Below are positions 63,288 to 64,000 of a stretch of DNA of 64,000 nt, piece after piece (the first letter of the stretch is position 1; every line of letters begins with the position of its first letter). Below the pieces are notes generated by a model. That model made no database searches and was not told the origin of the DNA. It saw only the letters and a list, made by a program, of their open reading frames with translations. Origin of the DNA: Bostrychus sinensis (taxonomy: Eukaryota; Chordata; Actinopteri; Gobiiformes; Eleotridae); assembly GCA_020698575.1 (NCBI GenBank), contig CM036247.1, positions 620,703-684,702 of the forward strand, in the 5' to 3' direction. Made by a program: the position numbers and the translations under genes.

Positions 63288-64000
63288 AGAGACTAGGTCT
63301 AAGCTAGGTCTAAACTAGGTCTAAGCTAGGTCTAAGCTAGGTCTAAGCTAGGTCTAAGCTAGGTCTAAGCTAGGTCTATACTAGGTCTAAGCTAGGTCTA
63401 AGCTAGGTCTAAGCTAGGTCTAAGCTAGGTCTAAGCTGGGTCTAAGCTGGGTCTAAGCTAGGTCTAAGCTAGGTCTATGCTAGGTCTAAGCTAGGTCTAA
63501 GCTAGGTCTAAGCTAGGTCTAAGCTAGGTCTATGCTAGGTCTAAGCTGGGTCTAAGCTGGGTCTAAGCTAGGTCTAAGCTAGGTCTATACTAGGTCTAAG
63601 CTAGGTCTAAGCTAGGTCTAAGCTAGGTCTAAGCTAGGTCTAAGCTAGGTCTATGCTAGGTCTATGCTGGGTCTAAGCTGGGTCTAAGCTGGGTCTAAGC
63701 TAGGTCTAAGCTAGGTCTATACTAGGTCTATGCTAGGTCTAAGCTAGGTCTAAGCTAGGTCTAAGCTAGGTCTAAGCTAGGTCTAAGCTGGGTCTAAGCT
63801 AGGTCTAAGCTAGGTCTAAGCTGGGTCTAAGCTAGGTCTAAGCTAGGTCTAAGCTAGGTCTAAGCTAGGTCTATACTAGGTCTATGCTAGGTCTAAGCTA
63901 GGTCTAAGCTGGGTCTAAGCTGGGTCTAAGCTAGGTCTAAGCTAGGTCTATACTAGGTCTATGCTAGGTCTAAGCTAGGTCTAAGCTAGGTCTAAGCTAG
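63288..64000 (+). repeat. 11-bp array, CTAAGCTAGGT
   Basis: About 65 units of CTAAGCTAGGT with CTAAGCTGGGT, CTATGCTAGGT and CTATACTAGGT variants, running off the right edge. A diverged branch of the 11-bp family. Confidence 0.96.

Overview
The window looks like nuclear DNA of a teleost fish. Three vertebrate genes with ordinary GT-AG introns can be read, the DNA transposon remnants are of fish type, and tandem repeats are extremely abundant. Percomorph or goby-like is a weak guess only. There are no prokaryotic genes, CRISPR arrays, rRNA or tRNA genes that I can support. Most long open frames in the window are artefacts of stop-free tandem repeats and are not listed as genes.

Layout. (1) 1-11.5 kb, minus strand: the first two coding exons of a copine closest to CPNE4. 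They are separated by a 9.2-kb intron made mainly of two large 11-bp-motif arrays in opposite orientation, and a GC-rich promoter region sits at 11.04-11.52 kb. (2) 11.66-17.5 kb: a 2.2-kb CTGTCY hexamer array, two copies of a TTAA-flanked DNA element carrying a 52-codon reading frame, and AT-rich sequence. (3) 20.26-49.5 kb, minus strand: the N-terminal 62% or so of pik3r4 (VPS15, the regulatory pseudokinase of the class III PI3-kinase complexes), in one noncoding and eleven coding exons. The phases join into 847 codons plus one base covering the myristoylation signal, kinase-like domain and HEAT region. The exons for the C-terminal WD40 part are not found before the copine promoter. (4) 49.5-54.2 kb: the intergenic space between the diverging pik3r4 and pogz promoters, filled with DNA transposon remnants. 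(5) 54.1-64 kb, plus strand: the 5' part of pogz (noncoding exon 1 and six coding exons, 348 codons), interrupted by a 25-N assembly gap at 62709-62733 and running off the right edge.

The main observation is how the introns are built. About four fifths of pik3r4 intron sequence in the window is tandem array, and nearly every intron has its own repeat unit. In at least five cases the unit contains the neighbouring splice junction itself: exon end plus GT donor (pik3r4 exons 2 and 7, pogz exons 6 and 7), or acceptor plus start codon (pik3r4 exon 2, about 40 copies). In four further cases the array repeats a donor-like motif matching the adjacent donor (pik3r4 exons 1, 8, 10 and 12). In pik3r4 exon 7, exon 12 and both pogz cases, use of a downstream donor copy runs into an in-frame stop. 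In pik3r4 exon 2 the third donor copy is in frame and would add 98 residues. This looks like birth of minisatellites at splice junctions in both genes, and I do not know it as a described phenomenon in these genes.

Functionally, the pik3r4 product acts in endosomal and autophagic membrane traffic, pogz encodes a chromatin zinc-finger/pogo-transposase-derived regulator, and copines are calcium-dependent phospholipid-binding proteins. Nothing suggests that they work together. Human PIK3R4 and CPNE4 are on the same chromosome arm, so the pairing may reflect old synteny, although here the copine lies on the 3' side of pik3r4.
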